A DNA stretch of 64,000 bases. Source: Lysinibacillus sp. BPa_S21. Lineage in GTDB: Bacteria > Bacillota > Bacilli > Bacillales_A > Planococcaceae. Under the pieces are notes generated by a model. It saw nothing but the letters and a program-made list of their open reading frames with translations, did no database searches and was not told where the DNA came from. The position numbers and the translations under genes are program-made. Shown piece after piece: positions 56,137-64,000 of this stretch; positions within the stretch are counted from its first letter, which is position 1, and each line of letters starts with the position of its first letter. The stretch spans positions 434,001-498,000 of the forward strand of contig NZ_JALIRS010000003.1 in NCBI RefSeq assembly GCF_023337795.1, given 5' to 3'.

Positions 56137-56220
56137 AGAATTTGCTCCCGGAAATATTTTGTCAGGGCTAAAGCTTCCCTTGCTTTGTCACGGGTTTCAA
56201 AGCATTCAATAAAATAATGA
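56137..56220 (-). pseudogene. Possible relic of a coding sequence
   Basis: One minus-strand frame reads HYFIECFETRDKAREALALTKYFREQIL, a protein-like pattern with no start codon of its own; the frame runs back into the hpf terminator. It ends TAA about 56134. I do not recognise the family. It could be the tail of a lost gene or chance. Confidence 0.25.
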
Positions 56221-56222
56221 AG

Positions 56223-56251
56223 AAAAGGCTCCCGCTTTTGCGAGAGCCTTT
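56223..56251. terminator. Terminator after hpf
   Basis: AAAGGCTC-CGC pairs with GCG-GAGCCTTT. T runs on the minus strand (TTTTCTTC) suit the end of hpf, 15 bases away; it could also stop transcription of the nuclease gene. Confidence 0.8.
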
Positions 56252-56265
56252 GAACATATTAAAGT

Positions 56266-56817
56266 TTAAGTTGTTTCAATCAAGCCATATTTACCGTCTT
56301 TACGTTTATAGACAATGTTTGTGCCATTTGATTCTGCATCTGTAAAGATATAAAAATCATGCCCTAGCATATTCATTTGTAAAACAGCTTCTTCTTGATC
56401 CATCGGTTTTAGATCAAATTGCTTAGTACGAACAATTGAATATTCTTCGTCTTCTGTTACTACATCAGCTGCTGCCTGAGAAGTAGCAAAATAAAGGCCT
56501 GCACCCTCGCGCTCACGGAATTTACGGTTTACTTTTGTTTTATGCTTACGGATTTGACGTTCTAATTTATCAACAATTAAGTCAATCGCAGCATACATAT
56601 CTGTATGACGCTCTTCAGCACGAAGAGTTAAATTCTTCATCGGAATTGTAACTTCCACTTTCGTTTGCTTGTCATTATAAACCTTTAAATTTACGTTAGC
56701 ATTGGCGTTAATATCTTCGTTAAAATAACGCTCAACTTTCTCGATTTTGTTTTCAACATACTCTCGAATAGCTGGAGTTACCTCAATATTTTCACCGCGA
56801 ATGTTAAAGTTTAACAT
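56266..56817 (-). CDS. hpf: Ribosome hibernation promoting factor, long form
   Basis: A 183-residue long-form HPF. The N-terminal S30AE domain (about 1-100, MLNFNIRGENIEVTPAIREYVENKIEKVERYF) binds the ribosomal decoding site. The C-terminal domain (about 125-183, SIVRTKQFDLKPMDQEEAVLQMNMLGHDFYIFTDAESN) dimerises and makes 100S ribosomes. The start is ATG 56817, after AAAGGAGG. A sigma-H promoter lies just upstream. In Bacillus this gene also lies between the flagellar operon and secA. Confidence 0.96.
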   Translation of the reverse strand: MLNFNIRGENIEVTPAIREYVENKIEKVERYFNEDINANANVNLKVYNDKQTKVEVTIPMKNLTLRAEERHTDMYAAIDLIVDKLERQIRKHKTKVNRKFREREGAGLYFATSQAAADVVTEDEEYSIVRTKQFDLKPMDQEEAVLQMNMLGHDFYIFTDAESNGTNIVYKRKDGKYGLIETT

Positions 56818-56849
56818 GTAAACTCCTCCTTTATAACTGCTATACTTTA

Positions 56850-56879
56850 TATTTCTACACAAGTGTGAGAAATTCCTCT
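56850..56879 (-). promoter_or_regulatory. Sigma-H promoter of hpf
   Basis: On the minus strand AGAGGAATT (56879-56871) and GTAGAAATA (56858-56850) match the sigma-H -35 (RNAGGAWWW) and -10 (RNNGAAWWW) boxes with the expected 12-base gap. The B. subtilis homologue is sigma-B and sigma-H dependent. Confidence 0.75.
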
Positions 56880-56935
56880 AAAATAATTCTTTTTTTCACA
56901 AAAATATTTTTTCCATTGGACAGCACCTGCGAAAA

Positions 56936-56973
56936 CTAAGAGGTTAGGTATGTGATGAGCAAATCCCTCTTAG
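56936..56973 (-). terminator. Weak hairpin at the end of the PilZ gene
   Basis: CTAAGAGG pairs with CCTCTTAG across a 22-base loop, with TTTTCG after it on the minus strand. The left arm includes the stop codon. Confidence 0.4.
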
Positions 56974-57353
56974 GAATTAATGCTATTTAGTTTTGCTTCA
57001 TCAGCTTCTTTTCTTCGACGCAGCTTCAACTCTTCGACAATCAAATCTTCAACCGATTCCTGATCATGAAAATTCACGCCATACTGCTTGCCCTTGCCAA
57101 AAGGACGGCTCCAAATGACTTCACCAAAAGCTCGTACCTCTTTAGTATCAAGAACAAAGCGTAAATCCAAAGGAGGAGGATTAACACCTAAATCCACCTC
57201 AGTAAACATCTTTAAACCTCGTGGACTAATATCAAGCAAGTCAGCCATTGCTGTTTCCGCTTGATTGACTCGTCCATCCTCATATATTGCAAAAGTCATG
57301 TTAAGAGGCTTTTCAAACTTAAATCGAAAGCCTTCCTGGCGTTTAAATATCAT
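56970..57353 (-). CDS. PilZ-domain protein
   Basis: A 127-residue protein. The PilZ motif D-x-S-x-x-G is present as LLDISPRGLKM (about 40-50), preceded by basic residues near the N-terminus (KRQEGFRFKFEKP), and the beta-barrel continues with VRAFGEVIWSRPFGKGKQYGVNF. PilZ proteins bind cyclic di-GMP and affect motility or surface polymers. The N-terminal Arg motif is slightly unusual (R-x4-R), so binding is not assured. It lies between hpf and the flagellar operon; a role in motility is inferred. Confidence 0.78.
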   Translation of the reverse strand: MIFKRQEGFRFKFEKPLNMTFAIYEDGRVNQAETAMADLLDISPRGLKMFTEVDLGVNPPPLDLRFVLDTKEVRAFGEVIWSRPFGKGKQYGVNFHDQESVEDLIVEELKLRRRKEADEAKLNSINS

Positions 57354-57534
57354 CTACCCACTCCAATACTATTGTAAACATCTATTTATTAAGCTTGATT
57401 ATGACACGATGCATGATTTACATCTAGAGGGAATAAGTAACATATTTTACTGAATAAAGACCTATTTTATGACGAATCAAATGATTCCCTTTTGTAATGA
57501 TAAAATGCTGTGTCTCATTTTTCTTATAAAGAAA

Positions 57535-57562
57535 AGAGGCCATCATGAAATGGATGGCCTCT
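57535..57562 (-). terminator. Rho-independent terminator after fliS
   Basis: AGAGGCCATC pairs with GATGGCCTCT, followed by TTTCTTT on the minus strand. Confidence 0.85.
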
Positions 57563-57570
57563 GATGTTGT

Positions 57571-57981
57571 CTAAATTTGTCCAGTGTTTCCCTGACCGAA
57601 TTGTTGCTGTCGATTGATGCGAATAACTTCCTTCCAAGTATCACGGAATTCCGTCACTAACCCCTCAACTTCTTCAATAAGAGCGATATCATTTTTTATA
57701 TTAGCTTCTACTAAACGATGGTTGATATATTCATAAAGGGCAAACATATTTTTTGATACTTCGATGTCCATATTCAGCGTCGCCATCAGCTCGCTAATAA
57801 TCGCTTGTGCTTTGATAAGATTTGTATTTTTTTCTTGGATATTCTTTTCTTGAATTGCCAGTTTAGCCTTGTGCAAAAACTTCAAGCATCCATTATAAAG
57901 CATTAACGTCAGCTCACCCGGGGAAGCAGTGGTAACACTATTTTGTTTGTACGCGTTTTGTGCTGTTAAATTTGCTGCCAA
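57571..57981 (-). CDS. fliS: Flagellin chaperone FliS
   Basis: A 136-residue helical protein, opening MAANLTAQNAYKQNSVTTASPGELTLMLYNGCLKFL, the FliS signature. It binds the C-terminus of flagellin in the cytosol and stops early polymerisation before export. It is the last gene of the flaG-fliD-fliT-fliS operon and ends at a terminator. Confidence 0.95.
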   Translation of the reverse strand: MAANLTAQNAYKQNSVTTASPGELTLMLYNGCLKFLHKAKLAIQEKNIQEKNTNLIKAQAIISELMATLNMDIEVSKNMFALYEYINHRLVEANIKNDIALIEEVEGLVTEFRDTWKEVIRINRQQQFGQGNTGQI

Positions 57982-58057
57982 TAAAGGACAACTCCTTTGA
58001 AAGGTTACTTTTTTACTATTTTAAACCATTTTACGAAGAAAAGCTAATAGGTAAATG

Positions 58058-58417
58058 TTAATTCTTTTTGTCATAATACATCCCATCCATAACACGAACA
58101 TTCGAGTAAGGATTGAAGTATTGCTCTTCACTTTTTTTCGTTTTTTGTAGGTTTGCCATATCCTGCTTTACAGCGTTCATGACAGCAGTCAAACGTTCTT
58201 TTATCCCATGATCTAATTCAAGTAACGTTCGATGAATGAGATTCTGTTCGTCGAATTGAAAGCCTTCTTGAACCAAATCTTCAATAATCTTTCCACGCTT
58301 ATCTAACATGTCGTTAATGTTATCAATATATTCATCACGCTCTTCACCTTTTGGAATATCGCCCAAAAGTTTAAATAAATTAGCTGAAACCTGCAATAAT
58401 TGTTCTATTAGTTGCAT
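58058..58417 (-). CDS. fliT: FliT-like flagellar protein
   Basis: A 119-residue, mainly helical protein. By position between fliD and fliS it is the FliT equivalent, a chaperone for the cap protein FliD. Its sequence (DKRGKIIEDLVQEGFQF) is compatible, but such proteins diverge greatly, so the name rests on context. It begins 21 bases after fliD. Confidence 0.75.
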   Translation of the reverse strand: MQLIEQLLQVSANLFKLLGDIPKGEERDEYIDNINDMLDKRGKIIEDLVQEGFQFDEQNLIHRTLLELDHGIKERLTAVMNAVKQDMANLQKTKKSEEQYFNPYSNVRVMDGMYYDKKN

Positions 58418-58438
58418 ATCATTCTCCTACCTTACTAA

Positions 58439-60031
58439 TTAGAAGCCTCCACCTGCACCTTGCATGAAGATACTAGATTGTTGGTTTGCTTTATTGATTG
58501 CTTTCTCCATAGCTGTGAATTGATTCCAGTAACGTTGTTCAATATTTTCCAATTTAACTTTCCAAGTGCTTATTCGACTATCAACATCTAATAAATTTTT
58601 ACCAAGTGAGTAAGTTTGTTCTGTCATTGTTGCCTTACCAGCTTTTTTCTCAATGTTAGTAGTAAATGTATTCATTGAAGAACGCAATTTTTGGACAATC
58701 CCTGATTCTCCTGGATTACTATCGGTAACTGTATTGGTAAATGTTTTTACAACAGCCTCTGGATCTTTAGCAATAGCAGCACGTAATTTTTCTTCATCAA
58801 TTTCTAATTTACCGCCGTCAGAATATTCTTTAGTTGTTGTGATTCCCAACTCATATAAGGTATCTAAGTCAGCATTCGTACTACCACCTTTTTCATACAG
58901 GTTGCTACGTAATGCAGAAAGACCACTTCGGATCATTGAATCACTTCGAAGAATACCACTTTTCGCCTTTTCATCCCACTTTTCAATATCCGATTTTTCC
59001 ATATCAGCTTTTTGTTCATCTGTTAAAGGAGCATAATCTCGGTATTTTTTTTCCTTTGTTTTACTATTTAAAGATTCTACAAGACCATTATATGTATCTA
59101 CAAATTTTTTAATTTGATTAAACAAATGGTCTGAATCAGTTTTAGTTGTGATACTTATCGGCTTAGTACCTGTATATGTATCATTTAATGTTACTGTTAC
59201 ACCATCCAAATCGAATGTATTAGAAGATCGCTCAATGTCAATTCCATTAACAGTAAGTTTAGCATTTTGACCATTAGTATTTAAAGCATTCGCTGGATTT
59301 GATGCATCCGAATGAGTCAAATCAGGATTTGCACCAAAACCAAGCTTTTGAAAAATACCAGCAGAATCCTTTGTAACATATAAGTTAACATCCTCAATAG
59401 TTTGAGTAGTACCACCTTGTTCTAACTCTAACTTACCACCAGTACCTGTTGCCTCAGTTGTAATCGATATTTGACCTGATCGCTCATCGTAAAATGCTTT
59501 AAGACCATTCCCATTATTTAACTCAGATATAACACTATTAATTGTATCTGTTTCTTTAAATGATAATTTAACATTTTTAAAAGTACCGTCTTTTTGATGA
59601 ACTTTCATTTCGATAGTTTGATCACCAGCAACACCTAAATCTGCTAAAGTAGTAGACTTCGTGATAGCACCGCCGCCTGATAATGTTGTACCAACGTTAC
59701 CTACACGTCTTGTTGAAGTTGCTAGCTGTGTAACTGAAGCAATGTCTAAGCTAGCACCTTCTTTTGCCGTTGTAGCTGTAGCAGAAATTGCATCATTATT
59801 ACTTGTTGTAGTCTTTTTCCAAAGATCTTTTTGATAAAGCATTTCTTTTGATAGAAAATCATTGAATGCTTTGATTTGCTTATTAACATCTCGGTACGCG
59901 TCACGTTGCCATTCATAAGTTTGCTTTTTTTGATAAAGTTTATTTAATGGTGCCTTTTCAGCCTTCATCAATTTTTCTACAAGACCGTCAATATCCATTC
60001 CTGATGCTAAACCACCAACTCGATTTACCAT
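58439..60031 (-). CDS. fliD: Flagellar filament cap protein FliD
   Basis: A 530-residue cap protein. The conserved N-terminus MVNRVGGLASGMDIDGLVEKLMKAEKAPLNKL and the C-terminal coiled region (about 450-525, ending with repeated Gln/Asn) are typical; the middle is the variable exposed domain. It sits at the filament tip and guides flagellin assembly. It is read from flaG in the same operon with a 23-base gap. Confidence 0.96.
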   Translation of the reverse strand: MVNRVGGLASGMDIDGLVEKLMKAEKAPLNKLYQKKQTYEWQRDAYRDVNKQIKAFNDFLSKEMLYQKDLWKKTTTSNNDAISATATTAKEGASLDIASVTQLATSTRRVGNVGTTLSGGGAITKSTTLADLGVAGDQTIEMKVHQKDGTFKNVKLSFKETDTINSVISELNNGNGLKAFYDERSGQISITTEATGTGGKLELEQGGTTQTIEDVNLYVTKDSAGIFQKLGFGANPDLTHSDASNPANALNTNGQNAKLTVNGIDIERSSNTFDLDGVTVTLNDTYTGTKPISITTKTDSDHLFNQIKKFVDTYNGLVESLNSKTKEKKYRDYAPLTDEQKADMEKSDIEKWDEKAKSGILRSDSMIRSGLSALRSNLYEKGGSTNADLDTLYELGITTTKEYSDGGKLEIDEEKLRAAIAKDPEAVVKTFTNTVTDSNPGESGIVQKLRSSMNTFTTNIEKKAGKATMTEQTYSLGKNLLDVDSRISTWKVKLENIEQRYWNQFTAMEKAINKANQQSSIFMQGAGGGF

Positions 60032-60054
60032 ATAAAAAACCTCCTACGTGTTAT

Positions 60055-60447
60055 TTAAATTTTTTCGTCTACAATCATTCCTACTAGTTTCTGCATTTCA
60101 TAAAAAGCATCTAATATTTTTTCTGGTGGAATTTCCTTAATCACTTCATCTGTTTCTGAATCAACAAGTCGGATAAAATATTTGTCGAGCCCCTCATGTA
60201 ACACAAACTTTGAACGTTTATGATCCACCTCTAAAAATTCATTCACAGAATTTACTGCTTGCTTTAGTTCATCAATTGGGACTTCAGATGTTTCAAAACC
60301 AATTTGTGTTTTATTTTTAGCAAGCACTTTTTCTTCTTTTATAGCGACTTGAGTTAGGGTATCAGAGTTCTTTTTTTCTGTTGTCGCTATGTTATTCCCT
60401 ACGTTTTGCTGAACTGACATCTCTGTATTTTGTGAAGCAACACGCAT
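60055..60447 (-). CDS. flaG: FlaG-like flagellar protein
   Basis: A 130-residue FlaG (YvyC-like) protein. The C-terminal half (LKQAVNSVNEFLEVDHKRSKFVLHEGLDKYFIRLVDSETDEVIKEIPPEKILDAFYEM) is the FlaG domain; the N-terminus is polar and less conserved. FlaG affects filament length. It is the first gene of the operon and lies behind a sigma-D-like promoter. Confidence 0.9.
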   Translation of the reverse strand: MRVASQNTEMSVQQNVGNNIATTEKKNSDTLTQVAIKEEKVLAKNKTQIGFETSEVPIDELKQAVNSVNEFLEVDHKRSKFVLHEGLDKYFIRLVDSETDEVIKEIPPEKILDAFYEMQKLVGMIVDEKI

Positions 60448-60484
60448 ACTAAACCCCTCCGTGAATTAATTCATTGTATATATA

Positions 60485-60511
60485 CTATCGGACTATTTTT
60501 AAAATTATTCA
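60485..60511 (-). promoter_or_regulatory. Sigma-D-like flagellar promoter
   Basis: On the minus strand TGAA (60511-60508), a 15-base gap and TCCGATAG (60492-60485) resemble TAAA-N15-GCCGATAT with three changes. It is placed about 40 bases before flaG, as expected. Confidence 0.55.
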
Positions 60512-60557
60512 CCAAAACGATAGAAAATAGAGAAAATATACCTATTTTAAAGAAGAA

Positions 60558-60598
60558 GACCATAGGCAAACTTAAATTTCCTAAGTTTGTCTACAGTC
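60558..60598 (-). terminator. Terminator after the aldolase gene
   Basis: On the minus strand GACTGTAGACAAACTTA pairs with TAAGTTTGCCTATGGTC, with T-rich sequence after it. It closely resembles the mecA terminator at 2248-2291. Confidence 0.7.
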
Positions 60599-60656
60599 AT
60601 ACATCCTTTAAATTAAATATATTTGTTTTTACGAACACATACGTGTATAGCTAATA

Positions 60657-62252
60657 CTAATTACTATAAGAAAGGACTCCATTAAATTCATATAAGCTAG
60701 ATGTAATAAATCTTATCTTCATCTCACTGCTAAGTTTTATTAACTCTGAAGAAATTTCTTGATTTAAATTTAATAACCGATTTTTATTTTGCGTAAAAAT
60801 TAAATCTATATTCGCATAGTTATTTGTAGAGTCTACTGTATAACCATCAAACCCAGCTAAATTTACTCTTTTAATATCTAATTTTTTTAATAGGTTTAGA
60901 ATCATTAATAGTGAATTATCTGAAACCGCCAAATTGTCCGTAAGTAGGGATTTATAATTTACTTTATAATCTCCATTATTTTCAATATTAGAAGTTAAAA
61001 TAACATTATTATTATTTAAATCCCCATTAAATAATTGATATCTTTTTGTATTACTTATAAAAATTAAGTTTTCTTCATAGACCTTTGACTCAAAATTAAC
61101 GCTAATAATGATAGGTTTATGTAATTCTATGAATTTATCGATCTTCAATTTTTGATCCACAATGCTTTTTCCAGGTCCTAATAGTAAAACTTCTTGCCCC
61201 GAAACGCTTTCTTTTAATTCTTTTATAGAGACTTCATCGTTATAAGAATTATTTTGATACTGCTGATACAATTCTTCAATATAGACTTTGTTAAATATGC
61301 CTTTTTTGGACTCTTCTATATTTGAAATAACATTTTTTAAATCATCGATTCTTAAAGTATTTTTCTCTACTAAATAACTAGCATAATTAGGATGACAATA
61401 GTAAACTGCAGATAAATAATGCGGCATTGAATATCCCCAATATGTTTCTTGATAAATATTACTTAATGATTCATCAATAATTTTTAATAATGGTTCAATA
61501 CAATAATCGCCATCATAATTATCATTTAAGTATTGTACAAATAACTCAGTATTTAAATTTCCTGCACCGCGGCCCATTCCATACACTGAGCTATCAATAA
61601 TTTTTTTTCTTTTTGTCATAATCTCCACAAACACTTGAGCATTCGAAAAAGCAAGTTGTAGATTATTATGTGCGTGATATCCTAGAATAATGTCTGATTT
61701 TAAATTATGATCAAAAATATAAGATAGCCTTAATAAATCATTTTGTTTCATGACACCAAAGCTATCAACAATATAACATGCATACGGTTCAATTCTATTT
61801 ATTTCATGAATTAACGATAACAATTCTTCATCAGAGTAATTTATTGTCATCATCGGTTGAATAAACACTGCGTAATCTTTTTCAATCAACGCTTCTGCAT
61901 ATTTTATGGCTTCTACCCATTGTTCTTTTTTAAAGACTATCCTAAAGCCAAAAATATCATTTGATTGACGATGTTCGATTTTTTCTACATCGTACTCCCC
62001 TAAATTAATCATTAATACATACTTAGCATTGCTTTCAGTAGGCAAATAATTAACAGCAGCTTCGATAGAATTAAAAATAGTAGAGTCTACATTATTAGGA
62101 GCATTTTGATTTAAATAACCACATTCGATAATATCAATTTTAGCTTCGTTTAAATATTTTATAATACTAGTTATATGTGGTGAACGAAAATTCCACTTAT
62201 TAATATAACCACCATCACGTAAAGTGCAATCTAAAGATTGAATATTATTCAT
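60657..62252 (-). CDS. HMGL-type aldolase fused to a C-terminal Rossmann-like domain
   Basis: A 531-residue protein. The N-terminal TIM barrel (about 1-300) has the DRE-TIM hallmarks: LDCTLRDGGYINKW (about 7-20), HxH in GYHAHNNLQLA and GMGRGAGNLNTELF. They resemble 4-hydroxy-2-oxovalerate aldolases, which join pyruvate to aldehydes using a divalent metal. The C-terminal half (about 345-510) opens with VLLLGPGKSIVDQ, similar to the nucleotide-binding start of the DUF115/MptE group. The start ATG 62252 overlaps the upstream gene by 8 bases. With its neighbours it probably makes a keto-sugar acid for flagellin modification, an inference. Confidence 0.78.
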   Translation of the reverse strand: MNNIQSLDCTLRDGGYINKWNFRSPHITSIIKYLNEAKIDIIECGYLNQNAPNNVDSTIFNSIEAAVNYLPTESNAKYVLMINLGEYDVEKIEHRQSNDIFGFRIVFKKEQWVEAIKYAEALIEKDYAVFIQPMMTINYSDEELLSLIHEINRIEPYACYIVDSFGVMKQNDLLRLSYIFDHNLKSDIILGYHAHNNLQLAFSNAQVFVEIMTKRKKIIDSSVYGMGRGAGNLNTELFVQYLNDNYDGDYCIEPLLKIIDESLSNIYQETYWGYSMPHYLSAVYYCHPNYASYLVEKNTLRIDDLKNVISNIEESKKGIFNKVYIEELYQQYQNNSYNDEVSIKELKESVSGQEVLLLGPGKSIVDQKLKIDKFIELHKPIIISVNFESKVYEENLIFISNTKRYQLFNGDLNNNNVILTSNIENNGDYKVNYKSLLTDNLAVSDNSLLMILNLLKKLDIKRVNLAGFDGYTVDSTNNYANIDLIFTQNKNRLLNLNQEISSELIKLSSEMKIRFITSSLYEFNGVLSYSN

Positions 62253-62985
62253 ACGAAATCCCTTTCTTTTCAAAGATTTTACGTACTTTCTTCAAATCTT
62301 CCTCCGTATCAACTGCAACTGTTTCACTATTAACTTCTATATATTGAACATACAATCCGGATTCAATAAATCTCAAAATTTCAATATCTTCAATCAATTC
62401 TATTTTAGTACGTTTAGAAATTTTGAAATGTTCAAGTGCCTGTGGTAAGAATCCGTATACACAAACTTGTTTATAATAATAATATTCTAAGCTTGCCTTC
62501 GGAAAAGGTGTAACACCTCTACTTAAAAAGAGACCTCTATTACCATCAGTAGTGATTACTTTTGGGATAGTTGGATTAATTAAATCTACTGGATTTTTTA
62601 TTTTCGTCATGAGATTCGTGACTAAAATTTCTTGATTCTCTAACATAGGTTGTATTGCTTTATCTATTGTATCTGGCTCTATAAGTGGTTCATCACCTTG
62701 GATATTCACAAATATATCCGCTTGAATTTTTTCGGCTACTTCGCATAATCTGTCAGTTCCAGTAGGATGGTCTGAAGAAGTCATCATAACTTTCAAATTA
62801 TAGTTTTCACAAACAGTTTTTATTCTATCATCATCTGTTGCTACAATTACTTCCGACAGTAATTTAGATTTACTTGCTTGCTGATAAACCCACCAAATCA
62901 TTGGTTTTCCTTGAATATCCGCTAAAGGCTTTCCTGGAAATCTACTTGACTGAAATCTAGCAGGAATTACTCCTAAAATTTTCAT
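62245..62985 (-). CDS. CMP-KDO synthetase-like cytidylyltransferase
   Basis: A 246-residue nucleotidyltransferase closest in pattern to KdsB. The CTP site VIPARFQSSRFPGKPL (about 6-21) is complete, followed by IVATDDDRI, SSDHPTGTDRLCEVAEKI (about 70-87) and VNIQGDEPLIEPDTID (about 92-107). KdsB activates 3-deoxy-D-manno-octulosonate with CTP. This organism is Gram-positive by its gene content and has no lipopolysaccharide use for KDO, so a related keto-sugar acid for the flagellum or surface is more likely. It starts 7 bases after the Maf-type gene and overlaps the aldolase gene. Confidence 0.85.
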   Translation of the reverse strand: MKILGVIPARFQSSRFPGKPLADIQGKPMIWWVYQQASKSKLLSEVIVATDDDRIKTVCENYNLKVMMTSSDHPTGTDRLCEVAEKIQADIFVNIQGDEPLIEPDTIDKAIQPMLENQEILVTNLMTKIKNPVDLINPTIPKVITTDGNRGLFLSRGVTPFPKASLEYYYYKQVCVYGFLPQALEHFKISKRTKIELIEDIEILRFIESGLYVQYIEVNSETVAVDTEEDLKKVRKIFEKKGISYE

Positions 62986-62992
62986 CCTAACT

Positions 62993-64000
62993 TCATTCCT
63001 TTATCAATAGTTGTTCTTTTTCTAATTGCATTTTCATATCTCCAAATGCCGGCTGAATGTGAACAATACATGCATAAATAGTTTTTATATAACTTCCAAA
63101 AATATCATTAAATAATTTCACTTTATCTTTTGGCAATTTAGCTTTTGCAACGTCAGGAGATTTATTAATAAAATTTTCATGTTGAACCCGAGACATAGGG
63201 ACCACTACAGTTTTGTAAAAAATATTATCTTGGAGCAAATTAAATAATTGATCAAATGCAGACAAATAAATCGGCAACATAGAAAAATTATTTTTATATG
63301 AATTATTTATTTCATTCAAATACTCTAAGCTTTTATTACCATACTTTATTAATTCATCGAAGCTATGTTCTAGCTCAACCATCTTACGCTTTACTAATCG
63401 TAAATCATATGTTGGTTCACCTTCTGTCCAATTAGATGGAACGACATTTTTGTCAGTTAAAACTTTCTCTATAACTTCATCTATATGCATAAATGTTGTA
63501 TGTTTAATAAATGCTCCATTTTTAGTTGTATTATAAACAACTAAATTCGGGTATCTTCTTAACCATAACTCCATACTCGATTTCATATTTAAAAATTCTT
63601 CATTAGTCTCTATTTCTTCACCGTATACACTTTGTGTATACTTTATATCTTTTTTATCTCGTTCAGTTATTTCTGAGCTTCTATGATTATAATTAATTCC
63701 GTCCGCATAGCGTCGATTATTTAAGAAAGCGAAATTTTGCCCCGCTAAAATAATCGGTCCAACTTCTAGTTTAATTAAAGCTTGAAGTGTCATATTCGTT
63801 ACTGAAACGGCATCATAAATAACTATTTCATTATTATACTCAAGCATATATTTCGTAAATTTATCTTGATTTAACATAAAATTAATTAACTTACCTGGAT
63901 AATTTTTAACTGTTTCAAATCCTGTAGAACTTCCGAAGCACATCGGGATATTTAACCCTCGCTCTTTCACCTCCGTCACTACAAATTGATTGGTGAAGTT
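62993..64000 (-). CDS. Maf-type motility-associated protein (DUF115), 5' end outside the window
   Basis: 335 codons are present and the frame stays open to the window edge, so the start is missing; an internal GTG at 63979 should not be taken as the start. The stretch YDAVSVTNMTLQALIKLEVGPIILAGQNFAFLNNRRYADGI is the DUF115/MptE-like core shared by Maf proteins. Maf proteins attach nonulosonic acids to flagellin in Campylobacter, Aeromonas and Geobacillus. It is the upstream member of this operon, next to a CMP-sugar synthetase-like gene, which supports a glycosyltransferase role. Confidence 0.8.
   Translation of the reverse strand, partial: NFTNQFVVTEVKERGLNIPMCFGSSTGFETVKNYPGKLINFMLNQDKFTKYMLEYNNEIVIYDAVSVTNMTLQALIKLEVGPIILAGQNFAFLNNRRYADGINYNHRSSEITERDKKDIKYTQSVYGEEIETNEEFLNMKSSMELWLRRYPNLVVYNTTKNGAFIKHTTFMHIDEVIEKVLTDKNVVPSNWTEGEPTYDLRLVKRKMVELEHSFDELIKYGNKSLEYLNEINNSYKNNFSMLPIYLSAFDQLFNLLQDNIFYKTVVVPMSRVQHENFINKSPDVAKAKLPKDKVKLFNDIFGSYIKTIYACIVHIQPAFGDMKMQLEKEQLLIKE

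Noticed and set aside
63977..63979. GTG as the start of the Maf-type gene
   Set aside because: The frame is open to the window edge and the family is much longer, so the gene starts outside the window.

Overview
The window is chromosomal DNA from a low-GC, Gram-positive, endospore-former-type bacterium. Gene order and protein sequences point to the Bacillaceae/Planococcaceae, most likely Lysinibacillus or a close relative. The blocks pepF-coiA-mecA-spx-trpS, fabH-fabF, addBA, minJ-csbA, ftsEX-peptidase-ctpB, uvrBA, secA-prfB and hpf-fliT-fliS-fliD-flaG are the same neighbourhoods known from Bacillus subtilis. The genus is an inference. I saw no phage, transposase, tRNA, rRNA or CRISPR.

Layout. 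1-6000: the start of an oligoendopeptidase F gene, coiA, mecA and spx (all minus), then a T-box-controlled trpS (plus). 6000-11500: a composite repeat, the fabH-fabF operon behind a FapR-like site, and an ECF sigma/anti-sigma pair. 11500-18600: an N-domain-less clpB with a CtsR operator, an Fnr-type regulator, a second composite repeat, yitW, a YitV-like hydrolase, a HAD phosphatase and a DegV protein. 18600-31000: a membrane-anchored amylase-like protein that has lost catalytic residues, yisL, yisK, a DUF418 protein and addBA. 31000-42900: a VTT membrane protein, an XRE-cupin regulator divergent from azlCD, csbA-minJ, ctpB, a ResA-like redoxin, the FtsEX system with its M23 hydrolase, and yvlB. 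43000-54800: a third composite repeat, uvrBA, an IDEAL-domain protein, two comK paralogues flanking a frameshift-regulated prfB, and secA. 55000-64000: a lone PD-(D/E)XK nuclease, hpf, a PilZ protein, the flagellar cap/chaperone operon, and an operon that looks like flagellar sugar modification (Maf-type protein, CMP-KDO synthetase-like enzyme, aldolase).

How the genes fit together. Competence control is dense: two ComK activators, the MecA adaptor, Spx, CoiA, and the AddAB nuclease that competes for incoming DNA. Envelope and division functions (FtsEX, M23 hydrolase, MinJ, CtpB, SecA) and DNA repair (UvrAB, AddAB) make up most of the rest.

The most unusual content is between genes. Seven tandem arrays with a 21-bp period (three unrelated unit sequences) each lie just beyond a rho-independent terminator, in the gap between one gene's 3' end and the next gene. 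Three of them sit next to a dispersed element with inverted ends whose paired arms change together from copy to copy, so base pairing is kept.
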